Assembly (NCBI GenBank): GCA_035528415.1
Contig: DATKYQ010000013.1
Span: 1-64,000 of the forward strand
Direction of reading: 5' to 3'
Length of the DNA: 64,000 nucleotides
From: DATKYQ01 sp035528415
Lineage (GTDB): Bacteria > Myxococcota > B64-G9
The notes beneath the pieces are model-generated. The model was not told where the DNA came from and made no database searches. It saw only the letters and a list, made by a program, of their open reading frames with translations. Position numbers and translations under genes: made by a program. Below are positions 7,987 through 16,920 of the stretch, piece by piece; position 1 is the stretch's first letter, and the number at the start of each line of letters is the position of its first letter.

Positions 7987-9198
7987 ATGAAAAAGTCGGG
8001 TATGATTATATTGTTCGTTCTTGCGGCAGTCTTTCTTTTCGGCGCCTGCAAGAAATCCGGAGGCGGAGCCGAGTGCCAGAAGGACGGTGACTGCCCGGCA
8101 AACTGGATCTGCGACATATACGGCAAATACTGCCGTTGTGTCAACGACGAAGCCTGCGATACGACCGCGGGCGAACGTTGCACCACCAGCGGCACCTGCG
8201 AGGTATACACGGGTTGCAAGAGCGACCTGGAGTGCGGAGGCTGCCGGCGTTGCGAAACCACTTCGGGCGAGTGCCTGTGCACCGAGGACTGCGGCTGCGC
8301 CGAGGGAGAAAAGTGCAACGCCTCGGGCTACTGCCAGCCCAGTTCCGGCTGCTTCGACAACGCCGACTGCGCCCAGGGCGAGATCTGCAACACGCCCACC
8401 AAGAAATGCATCCCGGCTAACACCTGCACCACCAAGATGCAATGCCCCTTGGGAAAAATCTGCACGGGCGGGACATGCGTGGACGGTTGCGAGGACCACG
8501 GCGATTGTCCCTGGGTCGGCGACGTCAAGTACGCCTGTATGAACGGAAGCTGCGTGGCGGGAGTCTGCGGAGACGACACCTTCTGCGGCTTCATAGAGTA
8601 CTGCAACAACGGTAACTGCCTGAGCGCCTACGACGACCAGTTCGCGCCTTACTGCAAGCCATGCGATGGAGCAGACATCGAGGGCTGCGGCCCGCGGTCC
8701 AATCCGTGCCTGATATATCCTTACGAGCCTCCCGAGCCTTTCGCCCAGAACAGCGATGAGTACTGCGCCGTCGACTGTTCTGAAGGCCAGCGTTGCCCCA
8801 ACGGGTTCGATTGCAGCACGATCATCTCGGTCAAGCAGACCGACATCTGTCAGAACGACTCGGACTGCCCCGGAGGGCTGCCGTGCCTCAAAAGTGCTGA
8901 GGAAGATCAGGGTTTCTGCCCGTGTAAACCGATCGTCAATGGCTGCCCGGCAAACACCTGCTTGTTGGATACCTGCGGACCAAGTTTACACAAGTGCTTC
9001 GCACTCGGAATGGCGGGAATCGACCTGCCTTGCACCACGGACGCCGACTGCCATCTTTGCGGCGTAACCATGGACAGTTGCTCTACTGACAGCGACTGCA
9101 GAGCCATCGAGTGCGAGTTGTACGACGGCGTCGATTACGGCGGCTGCGTTTCGGCCAAGGGCTGCGGCCTGCAGGAAGGCTATCATTGTCCTCCCTGA
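7987..9198 (+). CDS. Cys-rich (Dickkopf-like) lipoprotein, pair 1
   Basis: 403 residues from an ATG preceded by GGAAAGGA; the longer reading from 7939 overlaps the VWA gene. The lipoprotein signal ends LFGAC (Cys about 20) with Lys at +2. The mature chain holds about 60 Cys in repeated modules of the form C-x(3-5)-D-C-x(5-6)-C-x(4-8)-C, for example ECQKDGDCPANWIC, resembling EGF- or Dickkopf-like modules found in many myxobacterial exported proteins. Such density implies an extended disulfide-bonded rod outside the cytoplasm. It stands 26 bases behind the VWA gene and repeats the arrangement of the second pair. Ligand and function are unknown. Confidence 0.85.
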   Translation: MKKSGMIILFVLAAVFLFGACKKSGGGAECQKDGDCPANWICDIYGKYCRCVNDEACDTTAGERCTTSGTCEVYTGCKSDLECGGCRRCETTSGECLCTEDCGCAEGEKCNASGYCQPSSGCFDNADCAQGEICNTPTKKCIPANTCTTKMQCPLGKICTGGTCVDGCEDHGDCPWVGDVKYACMNGSCVAGVCGDDTFCGFIEYCNNGNCLSAYDDQFAPYCKPCDGADIEGCGPRSNPCLIYPYEPPEPFAQNSDEYCAVDCSEGQRCPNGFDCSTIISVKQTDICQNDSDCPGGLPCLKSAEEDQGFCPCKPIVNGCPANTCLLDTCGPSLHKCFALGMAGIDLPCTTDADCHLCGVTMDSCSTDSDCRAIECELYDGVDYGGCVSAKGCGLQEGYHCPP

Positions 9199-9230
9199 CG
9201 GCGGTCGAATCACGAAGGGGAAAGGTGCCG

Positions 9231-10250
9231 ATGCGAACAAAAACGGCCATAGTGATCGCACTGTTTTCGGCGGCGGCGCTTTTAGCATGTGAAGATGTGC
9301 GCTTTACGGACAACCCGTTGCAGATCGATACATTTCAGCAGACGCCCTTGCCGACGGTCGACATCCTGTGGGTGGTGGACAACTCGGGAACCATGCGGGA
9401 GGAACGCGTCGAATTGGGCAACAAGTTCGATCAGTTCATGTCGCAACTCGAGGAAGTCGGCGCCGATTATCACATCGGTGTCGTTTCAACCGATACCACG
9501 GATCCGACCCACTCCGGGCGACTGCAGGGCGATCCCCGGGTGATCACGCCCGAGACACAGGACGCCAAGCAGGTCTTCATCGCCAACGTCGATCTTCCAG
9601 AGACGGCCGATCGCACCGAGCGCGGGCTGGACGCAATGCGCATGGCTCTGTCAGATGAACTGCTTTCAGGCTACAACAATGATTTCTTGCGATCAGAGGC
9701 AACGCTTTTAGTAATCGTTGTCAGCGACGAGGACGATCACTCGATCGGCCCGACGCGCTACTACTCCCGCTGGCTAGAACACCTCAAGGGCAAGGGAGAA
9801 GAGAACCTGGTCAGCTTCTCGGCCATAGTAGGCCAGCGGCCGACGGGCTGCCAGGGGGCCGAGAAGGGCGAGCGCTACCTGCAAGTCGAGGAAGTTACCG
9901 GCGGGCTGTTCTACTCGATCTGCGAACAGGACTACGGCCCGGTGGTGCAGGCGCTGGGGATATCGGCCGCAGGCATGCGCAGGAAGTTCTACCTGAGCGA
10001 ACAGCCCAAGCTGGACACCATGAGAGTCATGGTTTTCGCGCCCGACACGGCCGGTTGCACCAAGAGCGACGATTGCGCGCAGGGCGATGTGTGCACCGCC
10101 GACGGGCACTGCGCAGACGATCTCGACAACATCAGTGACGGAGGCGTCTGGACCTACGAGGGCGGAGACAACGCCGTCTTCTTCTCGGAGAGCTACCTGC
10201 CGCCGGCCGGGTCGAACATCTACGTGGCCTATTTCCGGGGAACGCAATGA
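9231..10250 (+). CDS. VWA-domain lipoprotein, pair 2
   Basis: 339 residues from the ATG with AAGGGGAAAGG upstream; the longer reading from 9111 overlaps the previous gene. The signal ends LLAC with Glu at +2. The VWA domain begins at about residue 42 with ILWVVDNSGTMREER, followed by a conserved GVVSTDTTDPTHSGRLQG segment and VVSDEDDHS. These blocks match the pair-1 VWA protein closely, so the two are paralogues from duplication of the pair. This copy lacks about 90 residues of the C-terminal part of pair 1 but keeps a small Cys module (CTKSDDCAQGDVC). It is translationally coupled to the next gene by ATGA. Confidence 0.85.
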   Translation: MRTKTAIVIALFSAAALLACEDVRFTDNPLQIDTFQQTPLPTVDILWVVDNSGTMREERVELGNKFDQFMSQLEEVGADYHIGVVSTDTTDPTHSGRLQGDPRVITPETQDAKQVFIANVDLPETADRTERGLDAMRMALSDELLSGYNNDFLRSEATLLVIVVSDEDDHSIGPTRYYSRWLEHLKGKGEENLVSFSAIVGQRPTGCQGAEKGERYLQVEEVTGGLFYSICEQDYGPVVQALGISAAGMRRKFYLSEQPKLDTMRVMVFAPDTAGCTKSDDCAQGDVCTADGHCADDLDNISDGGVWTYEGGDNAVFFSESYLPPAGSNIYVAYFRGTQ

Positions 10251-11167
10251 AAACTTCGTACCCTGCCTTTATCGTGCTGCTCGCTTTTTACGGCCTGATT
10301 CCGGGGTGCAAAAGTTCGAGCACTTTCGAGGGAGAATGCAAGCGCGATAGCGACTGCGCGCAGTACGAGCGCTGTGACACGCGTGACTACCGCTGCGTGT
10401 GTAAATCTGACGAAGCCTGCGCCCCCGGCGAGGTATGCAACGCCGGCGGATCTTGCCAGCGCAAAACGGAGTGCTTCTCCAACTACGACTGCGCCACGGG
10501 CACCGTCTGCGACATCGACTCCGGCGAGTGCATCGGGGCCAATTCGTGCACGACCGATTTCCAGTGTGAGATCGGACAGATTTGCGAAAACAACCTCTGC
10601 CGGCTGGGCTGCCGCGAGACCGCCGACTGCGATCTCGAGAAGCGCGAGGTGTGCGTCTCGGGAGAGTGCCGCCTGGGCCTGTGCGAGAGCAACAGTTACT
10701 GCGAGTTCGGGGACGTCTGCGTGGCGCAGACGCACGCCTGCGTGGCGCCGCAGGATCCGCACTGCGTCAAGGACTGCAGTCCGACCTGCGATCAGTGCGG
10801 GGAAGACACCGGCATCGGTCCCTGCAACGACCCGGCCAACGTTTGCGTGCGCAGCGGAAATATCGCCTACTGCTGGGTAGCCTGCACAACAAACGAAGAA
10901 TGTCCCTCGGGCTACCAGTGCGTACCCACTACGGTCTCATGGAGCCCGGCCTGCCAGAGTGATGCCGACTGCACCAGCGTCCCCGCTCCGGACGATCGGG
11001 TGATCAACCTCTGCGACGGCACCAACGGCGGCCAGAACATAGGCCGCTGCAGGCTGAACAAGCAACCCTGCTGGACGGACGCTGATTGCTATCCCTTCGT
11101 GACGACCTGCCTGGCCCAAAAGTGTATTTTCGCCTATCACTGCCGCCCCCCCGAGGGCTGCCAGTAG
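10247..11167 (+). CDS. Cys-rich (Dickkopf-like) lipoprotein, pair 2
   Basis: 306 residues. The ATG overlaps the VWA stop. The lipoprotein signal ends LIPGC (Cys about 21) with Lys at +2, as in the pair-1 partner. About 44 Cys follow in modules such as ECKRDSDCAQYERC, which align well with those of the protein at 7987-9198; the N-terminal modules are the most similar and the C-terminal half is shortened. It is the last gene of the operon and ends 8 bases from a convergent gene; I see no hairpin terminator. The role is unknown beyond an exported, disulfide-rich partner of the VWA protein. Confidence 0.85.
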   Translation: MKTSYPAFIVLLAFYGLIPGCKSSSTFEGECKRDSDCAQYERCDTRDYRCVCKSDEACAPGEVCNAGGSCQRKTECFSNYDCATGTVCDIDSGECIGANSCTTDFQCEIGQICENNLCRLGCRETADCDLEKREVCVSGECRLGLCESNSYCEFGDVCVAQTHACVAPQDPHCVKDCSPTCDQCGEDTGIGPCNDPANVCVRSGNIAYCWVACTTNEECPSGYQCVPTTVSWSPACQSDADCTSVPAPDDRVINLCDGTNGGQNIGRCRLNKQPCWTDADCYPFVTTCLAQKCIFAYHCRPPEGCQ

Positions 11168-11175
11168 ACCGGCAC

Positions 11176-12561
11176 TCAACGACAAGTCATGCGCTGGACG
11201 TATTTTCCGGCCTGGTCAGCATCGAGGTACCTACCCTCGCGGGCGATCTCGACTCCTCGCAGGAAAACCCTGCGCGCCATGCCTGAGACGCGTTTTCCCT
11301 CGTAGGGGCTCCAGTCGCAGACGGTCTGGAGTTTTGCCGCACGCAGGCTGCGCCGCTTATGCGGGTCCCATATGACCAGATCCGCATCGGCGCCTTTCTG
11401 TAGAGTACCCTTGTTTGGGAAGAGGCCGAACAGACGCGCCGGGCCCTCGGAATGCAGCCGGACCCACTGGTTTAGAGACAGCTTTCCGCTGGCCGGGCCC
11501 AGCGTGTAGCTGATGGGCAGCGAAGTCTCCACGCCCGGCAATCCGTAAGGAATCTTCTCGAAGTCGCCCTGCCAGCTTTCCTTCTGGGCGCGGTTGAACG
11601 TGCAATGGTCTGTTGCGATGGCTTGCAGCCAGCCGCGGGATAAAGCCTGCAACAATCCGCGCCGCTCGGCCGGACCGCGCAGCGGCGGGCAGCACCCGAA
11701 CAGTTGCCCGTTTTTTCCCGCAAGCAGCTTCTTGTCGAGGACGAGATAGTGCGGGCATGTCTCTCCGCTGACCCGCAACCCGCGACGCCGGGCCGCGCCG
11801 ACGAGCCGGGCGGCCCCGGCCGTCGAAAGATGAACCAAATGCAGGCGGGCGCCTGCAATCTCGGAAAGCTTGATGACCCGGGCAACGGCCTCTTCCTCGA
11901 CGGCAGGGGGGCGGGCACTGGCCAGGGCCGCGGCGCCGCTCTCGGTGTCACGCACCAGTCGGCTAAAGTAATTGATCAGTGAATCATTCTCGGCATGGAC
12001 GCAGGCAAGCAGGCCGTGTTCGCGGCAGGCCCGCATGACCTCGACCAGCATCCCGTCGTCGGCCTGCCAGCCGCGCTCGGCGTAGATCATGAACATCTTC
12101 ACGGACGGCGAACCGAGCCTGGCGAGTTCTGCAAGTTGTACGCGCCATTCCGGGCGCCAGGAGATCAGCACGTTGTGCAGGCCATAGTCCACCTTGACGG
12201 CGCCGTCGGCGACCTTGCGACGCGCCTTGAAGGCATCCAGCGGCGACTGGTCGGGCTGCGGGGCGGTGTAGTCGATGACGGTCGTGACGCCTGCGGCTGC
12301 GGCCGCGCGCGTGCCGCTGCCGAAGTCGTCCGTGGTGGTCATGCCGGGGCGGATGGTGAGATCGAAGTGCACGTGCGGATCAATCGCCCCCGGAATGACC
12401 AGACAATCGGCGGCGTCGACGACACGCCCGGCCGCCGAACGATCCTTGCGATCCAGACGACCGAGGTGGGCTACCTTTCCGCCGCTAACGCCCAAGTCGG
12501 CGCGAAGGCGGCGACGGCCGGTGAGCAATGTTCCACCCATGACAGCCAGATCATATGACAA
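11176..12561 (-). CDS. Dihydropyrimidinase/D-hydantoinase-type cyclic amidohydrolase
   Basis: 461 residues, the usual length. The family opens cyclic amides such as dihydrouracil or hydantoins with a two-metal centre. Visible motifs: DPHVHFDL (metal ligands), VKMFMIY with the Lys that is normally carbamylated, HAEND, HLVHLST and ATDHCTFN (catalytic Asp), then the C-terminal QKGADADLVIWDP strand. The start is a TTG with GGAAGGAAG upstream; the reading to 12630 adds residues not typical of the family. It stands alone, so the natural substrate (pyrimidine, hydantoin or allantoin-like) cannot be fixed. The promoter region is shared with the divergent gene at 12712. Confidence 0.88.
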   Translation of the reverse strand: MSYDLAVMGGTLLTGRRRLRADLGVSGGKVAHLGRLDRKDRSAAGRVVDAADCLVIPGAIDPHVHFDLTIRPGMTTTDDFGSGTRAAAAAGVTTVIDYTAPQPDQSPLDAFKARRKVADGAVKVDYGLHNVLISWRPEWRVQLAELARLGSPSVKMFMIYAERGWQADDGMLVEVMRACREHGLLACVHAENDSLINYFSRLVRDTESGAAALASARPPAVEEEAVARVIKLSEIAGARLHLVHLSTAGAARLVGAARRRGLRVSGETCPHYLVLDKKLLAGKNGQLFGCCPPLRGPAERRGLLQALSRGWLQAIATDHCTFNRAQKESWQGDFEKIPYGLPGVETSLPISYTLGPASGKLSLNQWVRLHSEGPARLFGLFPNKGTLQKGADADLVIWDPHKRRSLRAAKLQTVCDWSPYEGKRVSGMARRVFLRGVEIAREGRYLDADQAGKYVQRMTCR

Positions 12562-12623
12562 GGGTTTCTTCCTTCCATTCGCTTGGCCAAGAAGTATCCA
12601 GAATCTCCCATGAGCCGAAAGAG

Positions 12624-12653
12624 TTGTCAACGCGGGGAACCTTTCCGTAAAAT
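12624..12653 (+). promoter_or_regulatory. Candidate promoter of the gluzincin gene, sharing its -35 with the divergent gene
   Basis: Plus strand: -35 TTGTCA (12624-12629), 18-base spacer, -10 TAAAAT. The reverse complement of the same heptamer gives TTGACA (12630-12625) for the divergent amidohydrolase, although its -10 (GAGATT after 17 bases) is poor. Confidence 0.5.
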
Positions 12654-12711
12654 ATTATGTCATACTAAAAACTGGGGAGAATGAAAGAGTGGAGCAAAGG
12701 TTTATATAGCC

Positions 12712-13851
12712 ATGAGGCGCCGAAAAACCGAGCTACTTCCGCTGCTTATCGCGACAGGCCTGTTCTTGCCGATGGGCTTTGGGCCTTTCTTTGTGATGTC
12801 CGCGCCTAAGAGTGAATCGCTGCCCATAGTCCGGCTGAAAATTCTCGAAGGAATTGACAGATCGTACACCGGCAGGTACGCCAACGATCCTCGCTTCGAC
12901 GAACTTATCGGCGCGCTGCAAGATATGAGGGAGCGGGCTATAAGCGCGACCCGGCAGAGAACCGGGATCCTTTTCGAAAACACCCAAAGCTTCGTAATCA
13001 GGCTGGTCGACGCGGATAGGCCTCATTTCGGGGCCTCCATCCGGACGGTTCGCGGCCAGAGCGGCCGGGTGAACCTGATCAGCCTTTCCTCCGAGCAACT
13101 GGTGTCCGGTGTAATGGACATCCAAGCTTCACTGGCCCACGAGTTCATACACGGCGTCATGCGTGAGATGATGGGATCAGAGCGATACTACGCCATGCCC
13201 CGTTGGATCAGGGAGGGTTTCGCCGTCTGGGGGGCGGGCCAGCTGCGGGAGAGGTGTAAGAACTTGGTGGCTGCGTCCTTTCTGGACAATCTCGATGCGC
13301 GTGCACTCGTTTGCGAAGTTGGGCGTTCGAGATACCCTGCGGACGAGTACTTGACGGATGCAATGCTGTTCGAGTACGTCAGCCAGAACCACGGCACCAA
13401 TGCCATAAAATCGCTTCTGGCCGAATTGATGGCGGGTCACGATTACACCAGCGCTTTCGAGAGTGCTACCGGCTTGAGTTGGAACGAGCTGACATTGCGA
13501 CGTGAGAGCTTTGCGCAGATGTACCTCGAGAGTGTAATTTTCGAAAGCGGCCTTGTGCTCTTCCAGGATGCCGGGCGGCTACACGAGACCGGGGACACTC
13601 CGGGCGCCATCCAACTGCTGACAAGACTTGTATCCGGACCATACGATTCGTTGTTGCAACCCAACGCCTGGTTCTGGATCGGACGCTGGCGGTTCGAGCA
13701 ATGCAGCTATGCTCTGTCCGCGGAGGCGTTCACTTCAGTACTGAATCGCTTCCCCGACAACCTCGGCCTTAGGCAACTAAGTCGCCTGTGGCTTTCCGAA
13801 TGCCTGGCCCGCGTGGATAATCACAAGCCTTCCATGCTGGCGGATCAGTAA
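12712..13851 (+). CDS. Exported gluzincin-type (peptidase MA-like) protease
   Basis: 379 residues with a basic N-terminus and one hydrophobic segment (about 9-30) acting as signal or anchor. The zinc site is H143-E-F-I-H147 with a third ligand Glu168 in IREGFAVW, the HExxH-20-E spacing of gluzincins such as the peptidase MA-like family. The C-terminal part (about 265-370) is helical, with one TPR-like unit (AWFWIGRWRFEQCSYALSAEAF). It probably acts in the periplasm or at the envelope; the substrate is unknown. A short frame beginning at ATG 12681 was not preferred because it closes soon. The lipoprotein gene at 13945 may be in the same transcript. Confidence 0.8.
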   Translation: MRRRKTELLPLLIATGLFLPMGFGPFFVMSAPKSESLPIVRLKILEGIDRSYTGRYANDPRFDELIGALQDMRERAISATRQRTGILFENTQSFVIRLVDADRPHFGASIRTVRGQSGRVNLISLSSEQLVSGVMDIQASLAHEFIHGVMREMMGSERYYAMPRWIREGFAVWGAGQLRERCKNLVAASFLDNLDARALVCEVGRSRYPADEYLTDAMLFEYVSQNHGTNAIKSLLAELMAGHDYTSAFESATGLSWNELTLRRESFAQMYLESVIFESGLVLFQDAGRLHETGDTPGAIQLLTRLVSGPYDSLLQPNAWFWIGRWRFEQCSYALSAEAFTSVLNRFPDNLGLRQLSRLWLSECLARVDNHKPSMLADQ

Positions 13852-13944
13852 AGATCTTCTCCCGAAATGCTTTCGAAGTTACTGTTGACGGGAATACGGC
13901 AACCGGCGAAGCTGGCATGCGTCGCGGAATCGGAGGACTGACAT

Positions 13945-14967
13945 ATGGGTCGAATGGGTTCAGTAGTCATTATGATTGCCCTCGTGCTTGGGGTCGCTTG
14001 CGACAAGAAAGAGAAACAGACGGCCGTAAACGAGGCTCCGGTCGAACGTGACAAGGCGCCGGCGACACCGCTGAAAAAGAAGGAGCCGGTCGAGTCCCCC
14101 GCCAAGGCGCAGTGTAACAAGATTCTAGATAAATGTTTTGTGGCGATTAAGCCGGCCATGGAGTTGCTGGGAATAAGTAACCCATCGACAATAGAGGCAG
14201 ACTACAAGAAATCGGCCACAACCTTCCTGACACGCTGTGCCAATCTCGAGGAGGATAAACGCGCTTGTCTCGAAAAGGCCGAAAATCCGGTCAGTGCAAT
14301 CGATATCTGCAAGGTGAACGCGGGCAAGAAACCCGCCGAGAAATTGTGGGCGCCGGGCCTTCAGCGATACATCAAGCTCTTCGAGACACAGGCGCTGTCT
14401 GCGGGACAAAGCAAGAAGATCCTGGCCGGCCTGCGCGGCAGGTGGGTCTGCGACTGGAAGGAGGCCAAGACGCGCCTGACCTGGACGATCAGGAAGAACG
14501 GCGAGGTGGCCGAGAAGAGACGCGGCCCGGACGGCAAGGTCAGCCGGAAGCACTTCAAGATCTCGTTTATAGACAAGGACCGGATGAAGGTGCACTGGAG
14601 TGAGCAATCCTTTCAAGATTTCAACTTCCTGAGAGTCGGCCGGCGTGTCTTTTTCGCCGGAGGCAATCTGGTCTACAATTTCTACACCATCAAGAACAAG
14701 AAGTCCTTCGTCGTACGGGATTCGGGAGATTATATCTTTTTCGACAATGGAAAGTGCAAGGTCGCAAACATTCGAGGCCTGCTGATAGATGGAAAGTGCT
14801 CTTATGCCCGCAAGCGGGGGCGAAAGATCTTCGGGGTCAGCTGGCACTATCCCGGACAGGTGTTTTTAGACGGCAAACCGAGGGTGCAGGAGAGAGCCTA
14901 TTTCCTGGTCGGCAATAACCTGGTTGACGAGAGGCTTTACAGGTCCTCGCGCTTCACCAAGAAGTGA
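13945..14967 (+). CDS. Lipoprotein of unknown function
   Basis: 340 residues, ATG preceded by GGAGG. The lipoprotein signal ends LGVAC (Cys about 19) with Asp at +2. A charged Lys/Glu/Pro linker follows (about 20-55), then an alpha-helical part with several Cys (CNKILDKC, CANLEEDKRACLEKA, DICKVN), and a C-terminal beta-rich half (about 165-335) with many Trp and Tyr strands such as RWVCDWKEAKTRLTWTI, which looks lipocalin-like. I do not recognise the family. It lies between the exported peptidase and a PEGA kinase on the same strand. Confidence 0.7.
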   Translation: MGRMGSVVIMIALVLGVACDKKEKQTAVNEAPVERDKAPATPLKKKEPVESPAKAQCNKILDKCFVAIKPAMELLGISNPSTIEADYKKSATTFLTRCANLEEDKRACLEKAENPVSAIDICKVNAGKKPAEKLWAPGLQRYIKLFETQALSAGQSKKILAGLRGRWVCDWKEAKTRLTWTIRKNGEVAEKRRGPDGKVSRKHFKISFIDKDRMKVHWSEQSFQDFNFLRVGRRVFFAGGNLVYNFYTIKNKKSFVVRDSGDYIFFDNGKCKVANIRGLLIDGKCSYARKRGRKIFGVSWHYPGQVFLDGKPRVQERAYFLVGNNLVDERLYRSSRFTKK

Positions 14968-15007
14968 GTTCTGGCGCCACTCCGGGATACTGATGTTCCG
15001 GATCTCC

Positions 15008-15036
15008 TTGTCTGGCCGTTCAATAGTTGATACCTT
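15008..15036 (+). promoter_or_regulatory. Weak candidate promoter of the first PEGA kinase
   Basis: -35 TTGTCT, 17-base spacer, -10 TACCTT. It ends 9 bases before the TTG start codon, the same geometry as at 5240-5268. The -10 is poor, so this is tentative. Confidence 0.25.
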
Positions 15037-15045
15037 TTCGAGGCA

Positions 15046-16920
15046 TTGCGAAGAACACTTAAAGCCCATGAGCAGTTTGGAGCTTATTCCCTTATTCGGC
15101 GCCTGGCGGTAGGGGGGATGGGAGAGATCTGGCTTGCCGAGCGCAGGGGCATTTCCGGCTTCTCCAAGCGTGTAGTTGTCAAAACCATCCTCGATGCCTA
15201 CTCCGACGATCCCGAACTGGTCGAGATGTTCTTGCGAGAGGGCCGCATTGCCGCCGGACTGACGCATCCCAACATCGCCCAGACCTTCGATCTCGGGCGC
15301 GAAGGCGAAACCTATTTTATCGCCATGGAGCACGTCGACGGTCGTGACCTCAGAGATCTGCTTATTAGCAACATCGAGTTGGGCCGGCAAATACCGCTCA
15401 ACCTCGTGCTGTGCATTATCGCCGAGGTATGCGAGGGTCTGCATCATGCCCACAGTTGGAAGACTCCCGACGGTCAGCCAGCGGGGATAATCCACCGGGA
15501 TATCAGTCCTCAGAACATCCTGGTGACGTTCGACGGGGGAGTGAAGATCGTCGATTTCGGTGTGGCCAAGGCGGCCCACATGGCGTCCAAGACGAGATCG
15601 GGAGTGCTCAAGGGCAAGTACTCCTACATGTCACCCGAGCAAATACGCGGAAAGAAGATGGACGGCCGGGCCGACCTGTTCTCGTTGGGCGTCGTCATGT
15701 ACGAAACCGTCACCGGCCGGCGCCTTTTCAAGCGTGAGAGCGAGGTGTCGACCCTGGACGCCGTCCTGCATGCCCAGGTTCCACAGCCCACGCGCATCGA
15801 CGGAACGGTGCCGGCGGACGTCGAAGCCATCATCATGAAGGCTCTCGCACCCAATCCCGACGAGCGCTTTCAGACGGCCCGCGAGATGCAGTTGGTCATA
15901 GAAGACACCATGCTTGCCTCGGGTTTGACCGCTTCTTCGGCCTACCTGTCGACATACATGCACGATCTGTTCGGAGAGAACGGCTCGGATGAGGACGAGG
16001 CGTCTGCCGCTCGCTTGAGCAGGCTGATGGACGATCTGCCGGGGGCAGAAGAGGAAGCCCCTCAACTTACGAGGACAGAACCATTCATCAACGGATCGAG
16101 CTTCATGGGCAAGCGACCACATGAGCCGACCCGCAACCTTCTGGCGCCGGCGTCCGAAGTCGTCCAGAAAAAGTTCAGCAAGTCGTGGATCGTCCTGGGC
16201 TTCAGCTTCATCCTGGTGGCAACTTCCAGCTGGTACCTGGTGTCTGTCTACCTCGGCAAGAACAATTCCAGCCGGGTAGAAGATTCCGGCATTGTAGCTG
16301 ACGATGCGGGCTCAGCAAGCCGGCAAATCGATGGGGGCGGGTCAAGTACGCCAATCGCACCGGGGGTGCCTGGGATCCCTGATGGTAGAAAAAGCGACTG
16401 GCCGGATGCAGGAAATGGGGGAGCGGACGGCGACGTACCGAACCCCGAAGACGTCCGGCACGAGTTGCCTGCCGATCGGCGTGTGGCCAAGCACATTCTG
16501 CCGCGGCATTCTACCGGCCTGCTCTCGGTCACCACCGATCCGCCGGCGGACATCTTCCTGGGCCGGAGAAAACTGGGGCGCGGCTCTATTCACAACCTGA
16601 AGGTCCCGGCCGGAAACCAGCGCCTGAGGGCCGTTGTGCGCAAGGGGATATCGAAAACGCTGGCCGTGCGCATAGCCCGAGGCCGCCACCTGGTCAAGAA
16701 CATCGTTTTCAAGAAAGGCACCCTGTTGATCGTGGTCCGGCCCTGGGCCGATGTGTGGGTCGACGGCAAGATGGTGGGTCAGGCACCCATGAAACCCATC
16801 AGCCTGCTGGAAGGCACTCACAAGGTCAGCCTGGTCAACTCCGATCTGAAGAAAAAAGTAGAAAGAAAGGTCAGGATCGAAGCGGGGCGCGAAAAACGGA
16901 TCACGGCCGATCTACGTTGA
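15046..16920 (+). CDS. Transmembrane Ser/Thr protein kinase with PEGA-like C-terminal domains
   Basis: 624 residues. The only canonical start between the upstream in-frame stop (15028) and the kinase fold is the TTG at 15046. The kinase domain (about 10-285) shows a glycine loop (LAVGGMGEIW), a Lys in RVVVKTIL, HRDISPQN (catalytic loop), DFGVAKA and SYMSPEQ, all intact. A membrane segment at about 379-400 separates it from an exported Ser/Pro/Asp-rich linker and two PEGA-like beta modules (LLSVTTDPPADIFLG and LLIVVRPWADVWVDG). This is the common myxobacterial Pkn layout: sensing outside, phosphorylation inside. It overlaps the convergent HD-GYP gene by 9 bases. Confidence 0.92.
   Translation: MRRTLKAHEQFGAYSLIRRLAVGGMGEIWLAERRGISGFSKRVVVKTILDAYSDDPELVEMFLREGRIAAGLTHPNIAQTFDLGREGETYFIAMEHVDGRDLRDLLISNIELGRQIPLNLVLCIIAEVCEGLHHAHSWKTPDGQPAGIIHRDISPQNILVTFDGGVKIVDFGVAKAAHMASKTRSGVLKGKYSYMSPEQIRGKKMDGRADLFSLGVVMYETVTGRRLFKRESEVSTLDAVLHAQVPQPTRIDGTVPADVEAIIMKALAPNPDERFQTAREMQLVIEDTMLASGLTASSAYLSTYMHDLFGENGSDEDEASAARLSRLMDDLPGAEEEAPQLTRTEPFINGSSFMGKRPHEPTRNLLAPASEVVQKKFSKSWIVLGFSFILVATSSWYLVSVYLGKNNSSRVEDSGIVADDAGSASRQIDGGGSSTPIAPGVPGIPDGRKSDWPDAGNGGADGDVPNPEDVRHELPADRRVAKHILPRHSTGLLSVTTDPPADIFLGRRKLGRGSIHNLKVPAGNQRLRAVVRKGISKTLAVRIARGRHLVKNIVFKKGTLLIVVRPWADVWVDGKMVGQAPMKPISLLEGTHKVSLVNSDLKKKVERKVRIEAGREKRITADLR

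Noticed and set aside
12681..12711. ATG at 12681 with GGGGAGA upstream as the start of a different gene
   Set aside because: Its frame closes within a few dozen codons and is not the frame of the gluzincin gene, so it is at most a leader peptide.
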